A DNA stretch of 64,000 nt from Nocardioides sp. (GTDB lineage: Bacteria > Actinomycetota > Actinomycetes > Propionibacteriales > Nocardioidaceae), in NCBI GenBank assembly GCA_037045645.1, contig JBAOIH010000001.1, positions 124,001 through 188,000 on the forward strand, given 5' to 3'. How positions within the stretch are numbered: the stretch's first letter is position 1; each line of letters starts with the position of its first letter. Below are positions 1 through 8,420 of the stretch, in pieces. A program made the position numbers and the translations under genes. The notes under the pieces are model-generated. The model worked only from the letters and a program-made list of their open reading frames with translations, had not been told where the DNA came from and did no database searches.

Positions 1-632
1 CTGCGCACTCGGCCGAGGCCAAGGCGATGGGGATGACCCCGGTCTCGCTGGCGTACGAAGAGATTTACGAGGCACTGCAACGCGGTGTGCTCGACTGCGC
101 CTTCGCCGGGATCACCGTGGTGTCGCTCGCGGATCTGCTCTCCGTCGCTCCGCACGCGATCTTGGATCGCAACACCCACTTCGGACAGGTCCCCTCGGCG
201 CTCTCGGTGAACACCGAGGTGTACGAGGGACTGCCCCTGGTCGCGCAGCAACTGCTCTATGACCGCTCGGACGTGTTCATCGAGTCGAACATGGAAGGTC
301 TCGTGGGCATGTACCGCGATGTCCTCGGCGAGGTCGAGGGCAAGGGCGGCAGCATCGCCGGACTGGACGAGGCGTCTCAGGCGGCTCTGGACGAGGGCAA
401 CGACGAGTTCCTCGACGCGGTCGCCAAGAACTCGGCGATCACGGACGGAGCCGGTCTCGTGGAGCAGATCCGCTCGACGTCGGACGCCTGGAGGGCCAAG
501 GTCGGTGAACTCGACTACGACGTCGAGGTCGACTACGCCGACTTCTCCGCCTGGGCGCAAGACAACGAGGTCGACTTCGAGCCGTTCATGGACGAGGTGC
601 GCACCACGTTGTCGGCCAACCGGCCATCCTGA
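1..632 (+). CDS. TRAP-type solute-binding protein (DctP family), 5' end outside window
   Basis: This is the C-terminal part (about 210 residues) of a periplasmic or lipoprotein ligand-binding subunit of a TRAP transporter, which delivers organic acids to a DctQM permease. The frame is open to the window edge, so the ATG at 27 is internal. The stretch 'YEEIYEALQRGVLDCAF' and the later 'PLVAQQLLYDRS' are DctP hallmarks. The same segments occur in the complete paralogue on the minus strand at 33833-35119 ('YTELFEALQRGTVDCSL', 'PLVAQQLLFDKS'). It sits 38 bases before an aldehyde dehydrogenase and probably belongs to the same transcript. No QM permease gene is inside the window; it may lie upstream. 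Confidence 0.88.
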   Translation, partial: AHSAEAKAMGMTPVSLAYEEIYEALQRGVLDCAFAGITVVSLADLLSVAPHAILDRNTHFGQVPSALSVNTEVYEGLPLVAQQLLYDRSDVFIESNMEGLVGMYRDVLGEVEGKGGSIAGLDEASQAALDEGNDEFLDAVAKNSAITDGAGLVEQIRSTSDAWRAKVGELDYDVEVDYADFSAWAQDNEVDFEPFMDEVRTTLSANRPS

Positions 633-670
633 TAGCGCCAGCCGCACTCACGAGAAGGAGATCTTCAGCC

Positions 671-2188
671 GTGACCGCCATTGCGACCGATCCGCGCGCA
701 ACCTCATCCGTCGAATTCGACGGGAGCCAGCTCTCCAGTGCCGCAGCCGACTTCATCGGTGCCGGTGTAGTGCCGCATGTCATCGACGGTGAGTCGAGGG
801 GATCCGTCGCTGGGGGAGAGCGCGCGATGGTGAACCCTTCGACGGGGCGCACCTTCGGGGCCGTGGCCAACGGCACGGCTGAAGATCTCGACTCGGCGGT
901 GAAGGCGGCCAGGCGTGCCTTCGACGACGGGAGGTGGCGCCGCCTCGCGCCGCGCGAGCAGGAGGCGCGCCTGCATCGACTGGCGGATCTTCTCGTGGAG
1001 CATGGGGAGGTCATCGGTGACCTCGATGCGCTCGACGCGGGGATCCTGCGCAGGTACGCGTCCTTCATCGCGCAGTACTCCGCGAACGCGTTGCGCTACT
1101 TCGCGGGCTGGCCCACGAAGCTCGTAGGCCAGTTGCCCCCCGTCGGCCCTGAATACGTCGTGCAGGAGCGCGTCGAGCCGATCGGCGTGATGGGAGTCAT
1201 CAAGCCGTGGAACGGGCCGGGCGCCATCTTCGCCCAGGTGGCACCCGCGCTGGCGGCGGGCAACTCGGTCGTCCTCAAGCCGGCAGAGCACACCCCCTTG
1301 AGTGCGACCTATATGGCGATGCTGGCCCTCGAGGCCGGGATCCCCCCCGGCGTGTTCAACGTGGTGCACGGCGACGGCGTCGTCGGCTCGGCCATGGTCG
1401 CCCACCCCGGCATCAATCGGCTCTCCTTCACCGGCTCGGTGGGCACGGGACGAGCGCTCGCGGCTGCCGCGGCTCAGACCTTCAAGAAGGTCAATCTCGA
1501 ACTCGGCGGCAAGTCGCCGGTGCTGATCTTCCCTGACGCCGACCTGGAGGCCGCGGCTGCCGCAGCCACGCGGTCGGTGTGGAACAACTCGGGACAGGTC
1601 TGCACGGCAGGCACTCGCACGCTGGTGCATCGCGACATCCACGACGACTTCGTGCGGGCCTGCGTCGAGTTGTCGCAAGCACTGCCGGTGGGCAATGCCT
1701 TCGACCCCGAGAGCGAACTCGGTCCCCTGATCACCCCGGAGCAGTTGGCCAAGGTGCGCCACTATGTGGAGCTCGGCCAGAGCGAAGGCGCCACCTTGGA
1801 GCACGAGGGCGAGGTGCCCGCCTCGGGGGGCAACATCCAGGCCCCGGTGATCTTCTCGGGCGTACGCAATCAGATGACGATCGCCCGCGAGGAGATCTTC
1901 GGCCCCGTCATGTCGATCCTGAGCTTTGAGGACGAGGGCGAGGCGTACCGGTTGGCCAACGACACGGAGTTCGGTCTCGCCGCCGGGGTCTTCACCACCG
2001 ACATCGCGCGCGCCAACCGGGCCGCCGAGGCGCTGGACGCCGGCACCGTCTGGATCAACTGCTATCAGGTGACCGATGCGGCAGTGTCGTACGGCGGCGC
2101 GAAGGCGTCCGGGTACGGCCGCAGCCTGGGTGGTCCTGCGCTGGAGGAGTACACCCGGCGCAAGTCCGTCTGGTCACGCAACTACTGA
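671..2188 (+). CDS. NAD(P)+-dependent aldehyde dehydrogenase
   Basis: A full-length (505 aa) class I/II aldehyde dehydrogenase that oxidises an aldehyde to a carboxylate in the cytosol. The cofactor-site signature PWN lies at about residues 179-181. The general-base glutamate is E277 in LELGGKSP, and the nucleophilic cysteine is C311 in NSGQVCTAGTR. The start is a GTG with a good GAAGGAG ribosome site 7-12 bases upstream. It follows the TRAP binding protein and precedes an SDR by 26 bases, so the three genes look like one operon. In this context it could oxidise the aldehyde released by the ThDP enzyme at 18.8 kb or one made by alcohol oxidation after P450 hydroxylation. The substrate is inferred only. 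Confidence 0.93.
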   Translation: MTAIATDPRATSSVEFDGSQLSSAAADFIGAGVVPHVIDGESRGSVAGGERAMVNPSTGRTFGAVANGTAEDLDSAVKAARRAFDDGRWRRLAPREQEARLHRLADLLVEHGEVIGDLDALDAGILRRYASFIAQYSANALRYFAGWPTKLVGQLPPVGPEYVVQERVEPIGVMGVIKPWNGPGAIFAQVAPALAAGNSVVLKPAEHTPLSATYMAMLALEAGIPPGVFNVVHGDGVVGSAMVAHPGINRLSFTGSVGTGRALAAAAAQTFKKVNLELGGKSPVLIFPDADLEAAAAAATRSVWNNSGQVCTAGTRTLVHRDIHDDFVRACVELSQALPVGNAFDPESELGPLITPEQLAKVRHYVELGQSEGATLEHEGEVPASGGNIQAPVIFSGVRNQMTIAREEIFGPVMSILSFEDEGEAYRLANDTEFGLAAGVFTTDIARANRAAEALDAGTVWINCYQVTDAAVSYGGAKASGYGRSLGGPALEEYTRRKSVWSRNY

Positions 2189-2214
2189 AGTTTCGAGAGG
2201 TCAGGGGCACAACC

Positions 2215-2985
2215 ATGAACAGGTACGTCGACCGGGTGGTGCTGCTTATCGGTGCCGGCTCCGGCATGGGACGCGCGGCCGCGCTGCGCATCGGCTCCGA
2301 AGGCGCTCATGTCTGGGTGGCCGATCTCGATGAGGCGAGCGCCGAGGCGGTGGCCGCGGAGATCGTGGCGGCCGGCGGGAGCGCCGTCGGGGTCCGGGTG
2401 GACGCCACGGATGTCGATGCCCTGCGGGCACTGTTCGCGCGCATCGGCGATGAGCACGGAGTGCTGCACGCGGTGCACTATCAGGTGGGTATCCCGGGCG
2501 CCCCTGGACTGGACATCGACGAGGCAGCCTGGCAGCAGTCGATGGACGTCAACATGAAGAGCGCCTTCTATTCGGCCACGCTCGGGTTCGACCTGCTGGA
2601 GAAGGCGGGCGGCAAGGGCAGTGTGACCATGACGAGCACGGCCGCGGCGCTGGTCGGCTCGGGACGCGCGCCGCTGTATTCGATGACCAAGGGCGCCTTG
2701 CCGCCGCTCGCCCGTTCGCTGGCGATCGTCGGGGGCAAGCGCGGCATCCGGGTCAACGTGGTGGCTCCGGGCATGGTCGAGACGCCGATGCTGGCCTCGT
2801 TCTTCCCCGGAGCCGAAGACCGTGATCCGGCCGAGTTGATGGCCGGATTCCGCGACGTGTTGCCGTTGGGGCGCGGGGCGCAGCCCGAGGAGATCGGCAG
2901 CGTCATCGCCTTCTTGAACAGCGATGACGCCAGTTATGTCACCGGCGCCACCATCCCGGTCGACGGCGGCTACACCATCGCCTGA
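2215..2985 (+). CDS. SDR-family oxidoreductase with atypical NNAG motif
   Basis: Short-chain dehydrogenase/reductase of 256 residues. The Rossmann glycine motif GAGSGMG (13-19) and the catalytic pair Y155/K159 (YSMTK) are present, with a serine in TSTAAALVG about 13 residues before the tyrosine. The C-terminal 'PVDGGYTIA' is usual for classical SDRs. Where the family normally has NNAG (after strand 4), this protein reads HYQVG. That change affects a structural and proton-relay asparagine, so activity may be altered. It is the last gene of the unit before regulatory site A. Probable role: alcohol/ketone interconversion on the pathway substrate. Confidence 0.85.
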   Translation: MNRYVDRVVLLIGAGSGMGRAAALRIGSEGAHVWVADLDEASAEAVAAEIVAAGGSAVGVRVDATDVDALRALFARIGDEHGVLHAVHYQVGIPGAPGLDIDEAAWQQSMDVNMKSAFYSATLGFDLLEKAGGKGSVTMTSTAAALVGSGRAPLYSMTKGALPPLARSLAIVGGKRGIRVNVVAPGMVETPMLASFFPGAEDRDPAELMAGFRDVLPLGRGAQPEEIGSVIAFLNSDDASYVTGATIPVDGGYTIA

Positions 2986-2990
2986 AACCC

Positions 2991-3019
2991 TTGACCTATT
3001 TATCATGAGGAATTAGGCT
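2991..3019 (+). promoter_or_regulatory. Promoter of operon A with operator site A in its spacer
   Basis: A sigma-70-like promoter: TTGACC (2991-2996), a 17-base spacer, then TAGGCT (3014-3019). The spacer carries ATTTATCATGAGGAAT (2998-3013), a degenerate copy of the ATTCCTCATGAGGAAT palindrome found perfectly at 21637-21652. A regulator bound here would cover the space between the two boxes, which fits repression. It lies 35 bases before the SnoaL-like gene and would drive the long operon that contains the GntR regulator, implying autoregulation. Confidence 0.72.
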
Positions 3020-3053
3020 GGACTCAAGTCCACCACCGGAAGGAGATCGCGAC

Positions 3054-3542
3054 ATGAACGAGCAGCTCGTGGCTCAGTTGCAGCGGGTGACCGACGATCT
3101 CGACATCCGCCGCGTGATCACCGATTACGCCTCCTTCATCGACTCGCGACAGTGGGATCGCCTGCGGGAGGTGTTCGCCGACGACTTCGCGGTGGAATAC
3201 CACAACGGCCGGACCCGGGTGGAAGGGCCGCAAGCCGTCGTCGACTACATCATCGAGAACACCGCACACCTGGCCTGGCAGCACCACAACGTGACCCCCT
3301 ACGGCATCGATATCTCCGGGGACGAGGCCACGGCCCAGGTCTACTTGATCTCGCACCAGGTCGTGACCGACGAGCCGGAGCACGTGCTCACCATGGTCGC
3401 CACCTACGACCTTCAGCTGCGACGAGCCGGGAACTCCTGGCAACTCACCTTCATGGAGCACCACATCAAGGTCGCCACCTTCGTGCCGATCATCTCCACT
3501 CCGCCGGGCGGGGCGTACGTCCCTCCGGCGGTCCGCCACTGA
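3054..3542 (+). CDS. SnoaL-like / NTF2-fold protein (nuclear transport factor 2 superfamily)
   Basis: 162 residues with the alpha+beta-barrel pattern of SnoaL-like domains: an N-terminal helix with 'RRVITDYASFIDSRQWDRL', then 'VFADDFAVEY', and a final strand ending 'WQLTFMEHHIKVATF'. Members act as cyclases, isomerases or dehydratases, or are small ligand-binding proteins. Start ATG with AGGAG 8-12 bases upstream. First gene behind promoter A and followed 41 bases later by the P450, so it likely acts on the same hydrophobic substrate or its product. A second SnoaL-like gene lies at 26.0-26.4 kb. Confidence 0.8.
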   Translation: MNEQLVAQLQRVTDDLDIRRVITDYASFIDSRQWDRLREVFADDFAVEYHNGRTRVEGPQAVVDYIIENTAHLAWQHHNVTPYGIDISGDEATAQVYLISHQVVTDEPEHVLTMVATYDLQLRRAGNSWQLTFMEHHIKVATFVPIISTPPGGAYVPPAVRH

Positions 3543-3583
3543 CCGTCTCGCACCATCCGTCGCCACCTCACCAGGAGTGCATC

Positions 3584-4849
3584 ATGCAAGACCACAGCCC
3601 CAGCGCCGGCCTCTCGCCCGAGGACGCCCGCGACGCGGAGGACCGCATCAAGCGCGCCCAGGCGGCCGGGTGCCCGGTCGTCCACTTCGACTACACCACC
3701 CCGAAGCCGGCGTTGCAGCTATTTCAGTGAGTTCGACAAGCTGCGTGCGCAAGGCCCCACGGCCTACTCCACGTACGGCCCGGGCTTTTGGATGCTGCTC
3801 ACCTCCGAGCTGGTGCGCGAGGCGTACCAGACGCCGGAGATCTTCAGCAGCAGCGCCACGATCCCGACGGTGCCGCACCCCGACTGGCAGTGGATCCCCA
3901 CCATGATCGACCCGCCGCTGCACGGGGAGTACCGGCGGATGATGAACATCGCGTTCTCGCCGCGGTTCGTACGCCAGATCGAGGACAGCGTGCGACAGGA
4001 CTGCGTGGAGGCCATCGAGTCGTTCCTGGACAAGGGTCAGTGCGACTTCATCGAGGACTTCGCCAAGATCTACCCGACGAAGGTCTTCTTGCGCATCGTG
4101 GGCCTGCCCCTGGAGGACACCGAGCTTTTCATGGGCTGGGTCGAGACCATCTTCGAGGGATTGGGGCACTTCGGGGACGAGGCCGAGGACCAGTTGCAGG
4201 CCCAGCGTGAGATCCACAAGTACTTCGAAGGGGTGCTGAAGGACCGCCGCGAGAATCCGCCGGCCAACCCCGAAGAGGACTTCTTCTCGATCATCGCCAG
4301 CTCGCAGATCAACGGCCGGCCGATCACCGACGAAGAGTTCCTGAACATGTCGGAGGTGCTTCTCCTGGCCGGTCTCGACACCATCAAGAGCCAGCTGAGC
4401 TACATCTTCTACCACCTCGCGATCACCCCGAAGGACCGCGAGTGGATCGTGCGTGAGCCGGAGATCATCCCCAACGCGATCGAGGAATTCCTGCGCGCGC
4501 ACAACATCGTGATGACCGCCCGTCAGGTTGCCCAGGACACCGACTTCCACGGCTGTCCGATGAAGAAGGGCGACATGGTGATGGTCGCCAACCCTTCGGC
4601 GTCGCGCGACGAGGCGGAGTACGACAACCCCACCGAGATCCAGTTCGACCGTCAGGTCAACCGGCACTACTCCTTCGCCGGAGGTCCGCACCGGTGTGCG
4701 GGGGCACACCTGGCGCGACGCGAGATGGCCATCGCCATCGAGGAGTGGCACAAGCGCATTCCGGAATACCGCGTGCTGAACACCGACGGCCTCGTCGAGA
4801 GTGGACCTCAGGTCGGCATCGAGAGCTCGTCCTCGGTTGGGACAAGTGA
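3584..4849 (+). CDS. Cytochrome P450 (P450cam-like), interrupted by two single-base frameshifts
   Basis: Haem-thiolate monooxygenase. The start is ATG 3584 behind CCAGGAG. Landmarks: I-helix LLLAGLDTIKSQ, ExxR as EEFLR, and haem ligand Cys at 4695-4697 in FAGGPHRCAGAHLARRE. Segments such as INGRPIT and AGLDT resemble CYP101-type terpenoid hydroxylases. The frame breaks twice. One extra base near 3719 separates '...PKPALQ' from 'YFSEFDKLRAQGP'. One missing C near 4825 makes the frame run on into the ferredoxin. With that C restored the protein ends 'GIESLVLGWDK' and stops at 4849, as P450cam-type proteins do. Corrected length is about 421 aa. I infer sequence errors rather than a pseudogene because everything else is conserved. 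Confidence 0.85.
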
Positions 4850-4856
4850 GAACGCG

Positions 4857-5066
4857 ATGACCAAGCACGTCTCCATCGACACCGGCAAGTGCAGCGGCCA
4901 CGGTCGCTGCTACACCTTGGCGCCGGCCTTCTTCGACTCAGACGACGAGGGTTTTCCGGTCATCCTCCAGACCGTCGTGGCTGAAGACGCAGACGGCATC
5001 GCTGACCTGATCGCCGCCGTCGACAACTGCCCCGAGCGCGCGATCACGGTGACGGAGCAGGTCTGA
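4857..5066 (+). CDS. P450-partner ferredoxin with CxxHxxC motif
   Basis: A 69-residue ferredoxin of the class found beside actinobacterial P450s. The cluster ligands are C12 and C18 in CSGHGRC plus C58 in DNCPE, with His15 in the position that is cysteine in ordinary [4Fe-4S] ferredoxins. This CxxHxxC(x)nCP pattern is typical of [3Fe-4S] or histidine-variant electron donors. It starts 7 bases after the corrected P450 stop, so it is a separate gene; in the raw sequence a frameshift fuses the two. The ferredoxin reductase at 13.7 kb and the 2-oxoacid:ferredoxin oxidoreductase at 14.9 kb in the same operon could both reduce it. Confidence 0.9.
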   Translation: MTKHVSIDTGKCSGHGRCYTLAPAFFDSDDEGFPVILQTVVAEDADGIADLIAAVDNCPERAITVTEQV

Positions 5067-5069
5067 ATC

Positions 5070-6311
5070 ATGTCCGTGTCCACACCGCCAGCCCCTGACG
5101 TGACACCCGAGCTGACGCGCTTTCGTGCGCAGGCGAGGGAGTGGTTGCGTGGGCATGCGCCGGCCAACGAGGCGCTGCGTGATCCGCACGACGTCTCGGT
5201 CTTCCACAACCTCGACCACGAGGCGGAACTGGCAGTGCTGCAACGACTGCGGGAGTGGCAGCGGGCCAAGTTCGACGCCGGGTATGCGGCCCTGGCCTGG
5301 CCCGAGGACCTCGATGGCGCCGGGCTTCCGGCTGAGTACGCCGACGCGTTCAAGGCCGAGGAGGAGGGCGTCGTGGCGTTGACCCGCCACGAGCTCTTCT
5401 CCGTGACGATCAATCTGATCGCGCCGACCGTCCGGCTCTACGCCAGCGACGAGTTGCGCGGACGGCTGCTGCCGGGTCTGCTGGATGGGTCTTTGCTGGC
5501 CTGCCAACTCTTCTCCGAGCCCGGAGCCGGCTCCGACCTGGCCAACATCGCCACGCGTGGTGAGCGCGAAGGTGACCAGTGGGTGATCAACGGGCAGAAG
5601 GTGTGGACCTCGGGAGCCCAGTTCGCCGAGTGGGGGCAGGCGATCGTACGCACGGAGCCCGGCTCACGTCGCAACCGCGGGTTGACCACCTTCTTGATCC
5701 CCATGAACGCACCCGGAGTGGAGATCCGCCGCATCCGCCAGATGTCGGGCGGCACGAGCTTCAACGAGGTCTTCCTGACCGAGGTCCGGATCCCGGACTC
5801 CTACCGTCTCGGTGAGGTGGGCGAGGGATGGGCCGTCACGCGAGCCACGCTCGGTTTCGAGCGCGCGAACGCGTCCAACAAGTCAGGCGTCGGCGGCTCC
5901 TTCGAGCAGTTGTTGGAGTTGGCCGAACGCACTGCGGCCCTCGAGCACCGTGACGTCCGCGCGCAGTTGGCCGACATCCGTCTTCGCGAGGTTGCGGCAG
6001 AGGTCGCGATGCGACGCGACAAGCGGGCCAGGGAGGCCGGTGAGGCGCCGGGTGCATCCGGCTCCATGCGCAAGTTGCAGTGGGTCGCCAAGCTGAGCCG
6101 GGTCTCCGAACTCTCTCGCACCCTGCTCGGGTCGTCCCTGGTGGCAGACACCGGGGTGGACGGCACCACCAGTTGGCAGGCACACGTCCTCGGCGCTCCC
6201 GGCTATCGAATCGCCGGAGGCACGGACCAGATCCAGCGCAACATCGTCGCCGAGCGTCACCTCGGTCTGCCTCCAGAGCCGAGGCCCGCTCCCGCGAAGG
6301 ACGCGTCATGA
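5070..6311 (+). CDS. Acyl-CoA dehydrogenase family protein (FadE-like)
   Basis: 413 residues. Conserved parts: N-terminal helical domain with WPEDLDGAG, FAD-site segment 'LFSEPGAGSDLA', 'VINGQKVWTSGA', and the C-terminal 'GGTDQIQRNIVAERHLG'. FAD-dependent alpha,beta-dehydrogenation of an acyl-CoA is expected. The usual LYEGT glutamate just before the C-terminal IQR motif is absent (RIAGGTDQIQ). This is common in FadE proteins that use another base or that pair with a second subunit. It follows the ferredoxin by 3 bases and overlaps the next SDR by ATGA. Such proteins occur in steroid and branched acyl side-chain oxidation; the substrate here is unknown. Confidence 0.9.
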   Translation: MSVSTPPAPDVTPELTRFRAQAREWLRGHAPANEALRDPHDVSVFHNLDHEAELAVLQRLREWQRAKFDAGYAALAWPEDLDGAGLPAEYADAFKAEEEGVVALTRHELFSVTINLIAPTVRLYASDELRGRLLPGLLDGSLLACQLFSEPGAGSDLANIATRGEREGDQWVINGQKVWTSGAQFAEWGQAIVRTEPGSRRNRGLTTFLIPMNAPGVEIRRIRQMSGGTSFNEVFLTEVRIPDSYRLGEVGEGWAVTRATLGFERANASNKSGVGGSFEQLLELAERTAALEHRDVRAQLADIRLREVAAEVAMRRDKRAREAGEAPGASGSMRKLQWVAKLSRVSELSRTLLGSSLVADTGVDGTTSWQAHVLGAPGYRIAGGTDQIQRNIVAERHLGLPPEPRPAPAKDAS

Positions 6312-7063
6312 GCGTCGCGATCGATCTGAGCGGGCGGGTCGCCTTCGTGACCGGAGGCAGCCGCGGGCTGGGCCTGGAGATGTGTCGGGGACTGGCACGT
6401 GCGGGTGCGCACGTGGTCGTGGCCAGCCGCAAGCTCGAGAACTGTGTCGAGGTCGCCGACGAGTTGACCCGCGAGACCGGCAACCGGGCATACGCCGTCG
6501 CCGCGCATGTGGGCGATTGGCAGGGCTGTGAAGAGGCTGTCCAGTCGACCTTGGCCGAGTTCGGCCACCTCGACATCCTGATCAACAACGCTGGCATCGC
6601 CCCTCTCTACGAGTCCTTGGAGTCGGCGTCCGAAGCGCTCTTCGACAAGACGATCGACGTCAACCTCAAGGGGCCCTTCCGCATGAGCACGCTCTTCGCG
6701 CCGCATATGCGCGAGGGCGGCTCGATCGTCAACGTCTCCTCGATCGCCTCGGTCCGACCCAAGACCACCGACCTCGTCTATGCCGCGGCCAAGGCTGGCC
6801 TGAACACGATGACCAAGGGGTTGGCCCAGGCGTACGGCCCTCGTGTGCGGGTCAACACGATCATGGCGGGGCCTTTCCTCACCGAGATCAGCGAGGCCTG
6901 GTACACCGACGAGTGGCGTGCCCGCGCCCAGGCATTCCCGCTCCAAAGGGCAGGGCGGCCTGACGAGATCGTCGGCACCACGCTCTATTTCGCCTCCGAC
7001 CTCTCCTCCTTCACGACCGGCACCGTCCTTCCTGTCGACGGTGGCCGCTGCGCGATGCCCTGA
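6308..7063 (+). CDS. SDR-family NAD(P)-dependent dehydrogenase
   Basis: Classical 251-residue SDR. It has TGGSRGLG near residues 15-22, the NNAG motif, catalytic Ser in NVSSIAS, and YAAAK as the Tyr/Lys pair; the end 'PVDGGRCAMP' is normal. The ATG is chosen because it overlaps the preceding acyl-CoA dehydrogenase stop (ATGA at 6308-6311), which indicates translational coupling; the frame is open further upstream but shows no ribosome site. Probably a 3-hydroxyacyl-CoA or alcohol dehydrogenase working with the neighbouring dehydrogenase and CoA-transferases. Confidence 0.9.
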   Translation: MSVAIDLSGRVAFVTGGSRGLGLEMCRGLARAGAHVVVASRKLENCVEVADELTRETGNRAYAVAAHVGDWQGCEEAVQSTLAEFGHLDILINNAGIAPLYESLESASEALFDKTIDVNLKGPFRMSTLFAPHMREGGSIVNVSSIASVRPKTTDLVYAAAKAGLNTMTKGLAQAYGPRVRVNTIMAGPFLTEISEAWYTDEWRARAQAFPLQRAGRPDEIVGTTLYFASDLSSFTTGTVLPVDGGRCAMP

Positions 7064-7099
7064 GGGCGTACGCCGTCCTCCACCTCAACCTTTCTGAAA

Positions 7100-8419
7100 G
7101 TGAGCAAGCCCATGACCACCACGGATGTGCCACAGCATTCGCGTGATCGGCGGCCCGTCAAGCGGGTCGGACCGCTGGCAGGTGTGCGCGTTGCTGACTT
7201 CTGCTGGATGGGTGTCGGCTCGGTGGCGACCCGACTGCTCGCGGACTTCGGCGCCGAAGTGATCAAGATCGAGAACCGGCGTCGCATCGACCGTCCGCGA
7301 CTCCTGCCGATCTATAAGGGCGAGGCCCGCAACTACGGCGAAGAGGTGCAAGACGCCGACCCCGACCGTGGGGGTCTCCACAACAACTACAGCCGCAACA
7401 AGCTCGGCATCACCGTCGATATGAAGACCGAGCGGGGACGCGAACTCGTCGACCGTCTGGTCGGGTCGAGCAGTGTGGTCACGGAGAACTTCGCGCCCGG
7501 TGTGATGGAGCGCTGGGGCCTGACGTACGAGCGCCTGGAAGAGTTGTCGCCCGGCGTCATCTACGGCCGGATGAGCGGCTTCGGGCACACCGGACCACAC
7601 GCGCACTTCAAGTCGTACGGGCCGATCGTGCAGGCCGTCAGCGGGCTGTCGTTCATCAGCGGGATGCCCGGCATGGAGCCGTCGGGGTGGGGACTGTCCT
7701 ATATGGACAACCAAGCGGCCTACTACAACTCGGCGGCGCTGCTGATGGCAATCCTGCGGCGCAACAAGACCGGACTCGGCGCCGAGGTGGACGTGTCGGC
7801 AGTCGAGGTGGGAATCTCGATGATCGGGCCGGACATGCTCGACGTCACCGTCAATGGGGCGCGCACCCGGCGACCCGATTTCCCTCGGGGCAACCGTCTC
7901 GACCACCCGGCGGCCGCGCCGCATGGGGTGTACCCGAGTCTCGGCGAGGACCGCTGGGTCGCGATCGCCGTGTTCGGTGACGAGGACTGGGATCGCTTCG
8001 TGACCGCGCTGGGGCGGCCCGCGTGGACCGAAGATCCGCGGTTCGCCGACTCCGAGGAGCGGAGGCGCCACCAGGATCAGCTGGACACCCACGTCGCCGA
8101 CTGGACCCGCACCAAGACCGCGCATGAAGTCGTGGAGTTGCTCCAAGGTGCCCAGGTGGCGGCAGGCGCTGTCCAGAACGCGCAGGAGCTCAATGAGAGC
8201 GACCCGCAGTTGGCGGCAAGGGGGACCTTCTTCGAGCTTGACCACCCGGTGATCGGGGAGGCGCGCTTCGAGGGCACGCCGGTGCATTTCTCGCGGACCG
8301 TGCAGCACACCTGGCGTTCGGCGCCGCTGCTCGGCGAGGACAACCACTACGTGTTCGGTGATCTGCTCGGCCTGCCGGCTGACGAGATCGCCGAACTCGA
8401 GGCTGAGGGAGTGATCTGA
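7100..8419 (+). CDS. CaiB/BaiF class III CoA-transferase
   Basis: 439 residues counted from GTG 7100; ATG 7112 is an equally possible start. Class III enzymes move CoA between an acyl-CoA and a free acid via an aspartyl-CoA anhydride. The N-terminal Rossmann part (GVRVADFCWMG...ADFGAEVIKIEN) and 'NKLGITVDMKTERGREL' are typical. The catalytic Asp is probably the one in SYMDNQAA. It is followed at a 1-base distance by a second CaiB-type gene. Pairs of such genes can form heteromers, and one may activate the pathway acid without ATP. Confidence 0.92.
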   Translation: MSKPMTTTDVPQHSRDRRPVKRVGPLAGVRVADFCWMGVGSVATRLLADFGAEVIKIENRRRIDRPRLLPIYKGEARNYGEEVQDADPDRGGLHNNYSRNKLGITVDMKTERGRELVDRLVGSSSVVTENFAPGVMERWGLTYERLEELSPGVIYGRMSGFGHTGPHAHFKSYGPIVQAVSGLSFISGMPGMEPSGWGLSYMDNQAAYYNSAALLMAILRRNKTGLGAEVDVSAVEVGISMIGPDMLDVTVNGARTRRPDFPRGNRLDHPAAAPHGVYPSLGEDRWVAIAVFGDEDWDRFVTALGRPAWTEDPRFADSEERRRHQDQLDTHVADWTRTKTAHEVVELLQGAQVAAGAVQNAQELNESDPQLAARGTFFELDHPVIGEARFEGTPVHFSRTVQHTWRSAPLLGEDNHYVFGDLLGLPADEIAELEAEGVI

Positions 8420-8420
8420 C

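Noticed and set aside
3792..5066. A natural P450-ferredoxin fusion protein
   Set aside because: The junction lacks a linker, the P450 N terminus is in another frame, and one restored base gives the normal P450 C terminus and stop before the ferredoxin ATG.
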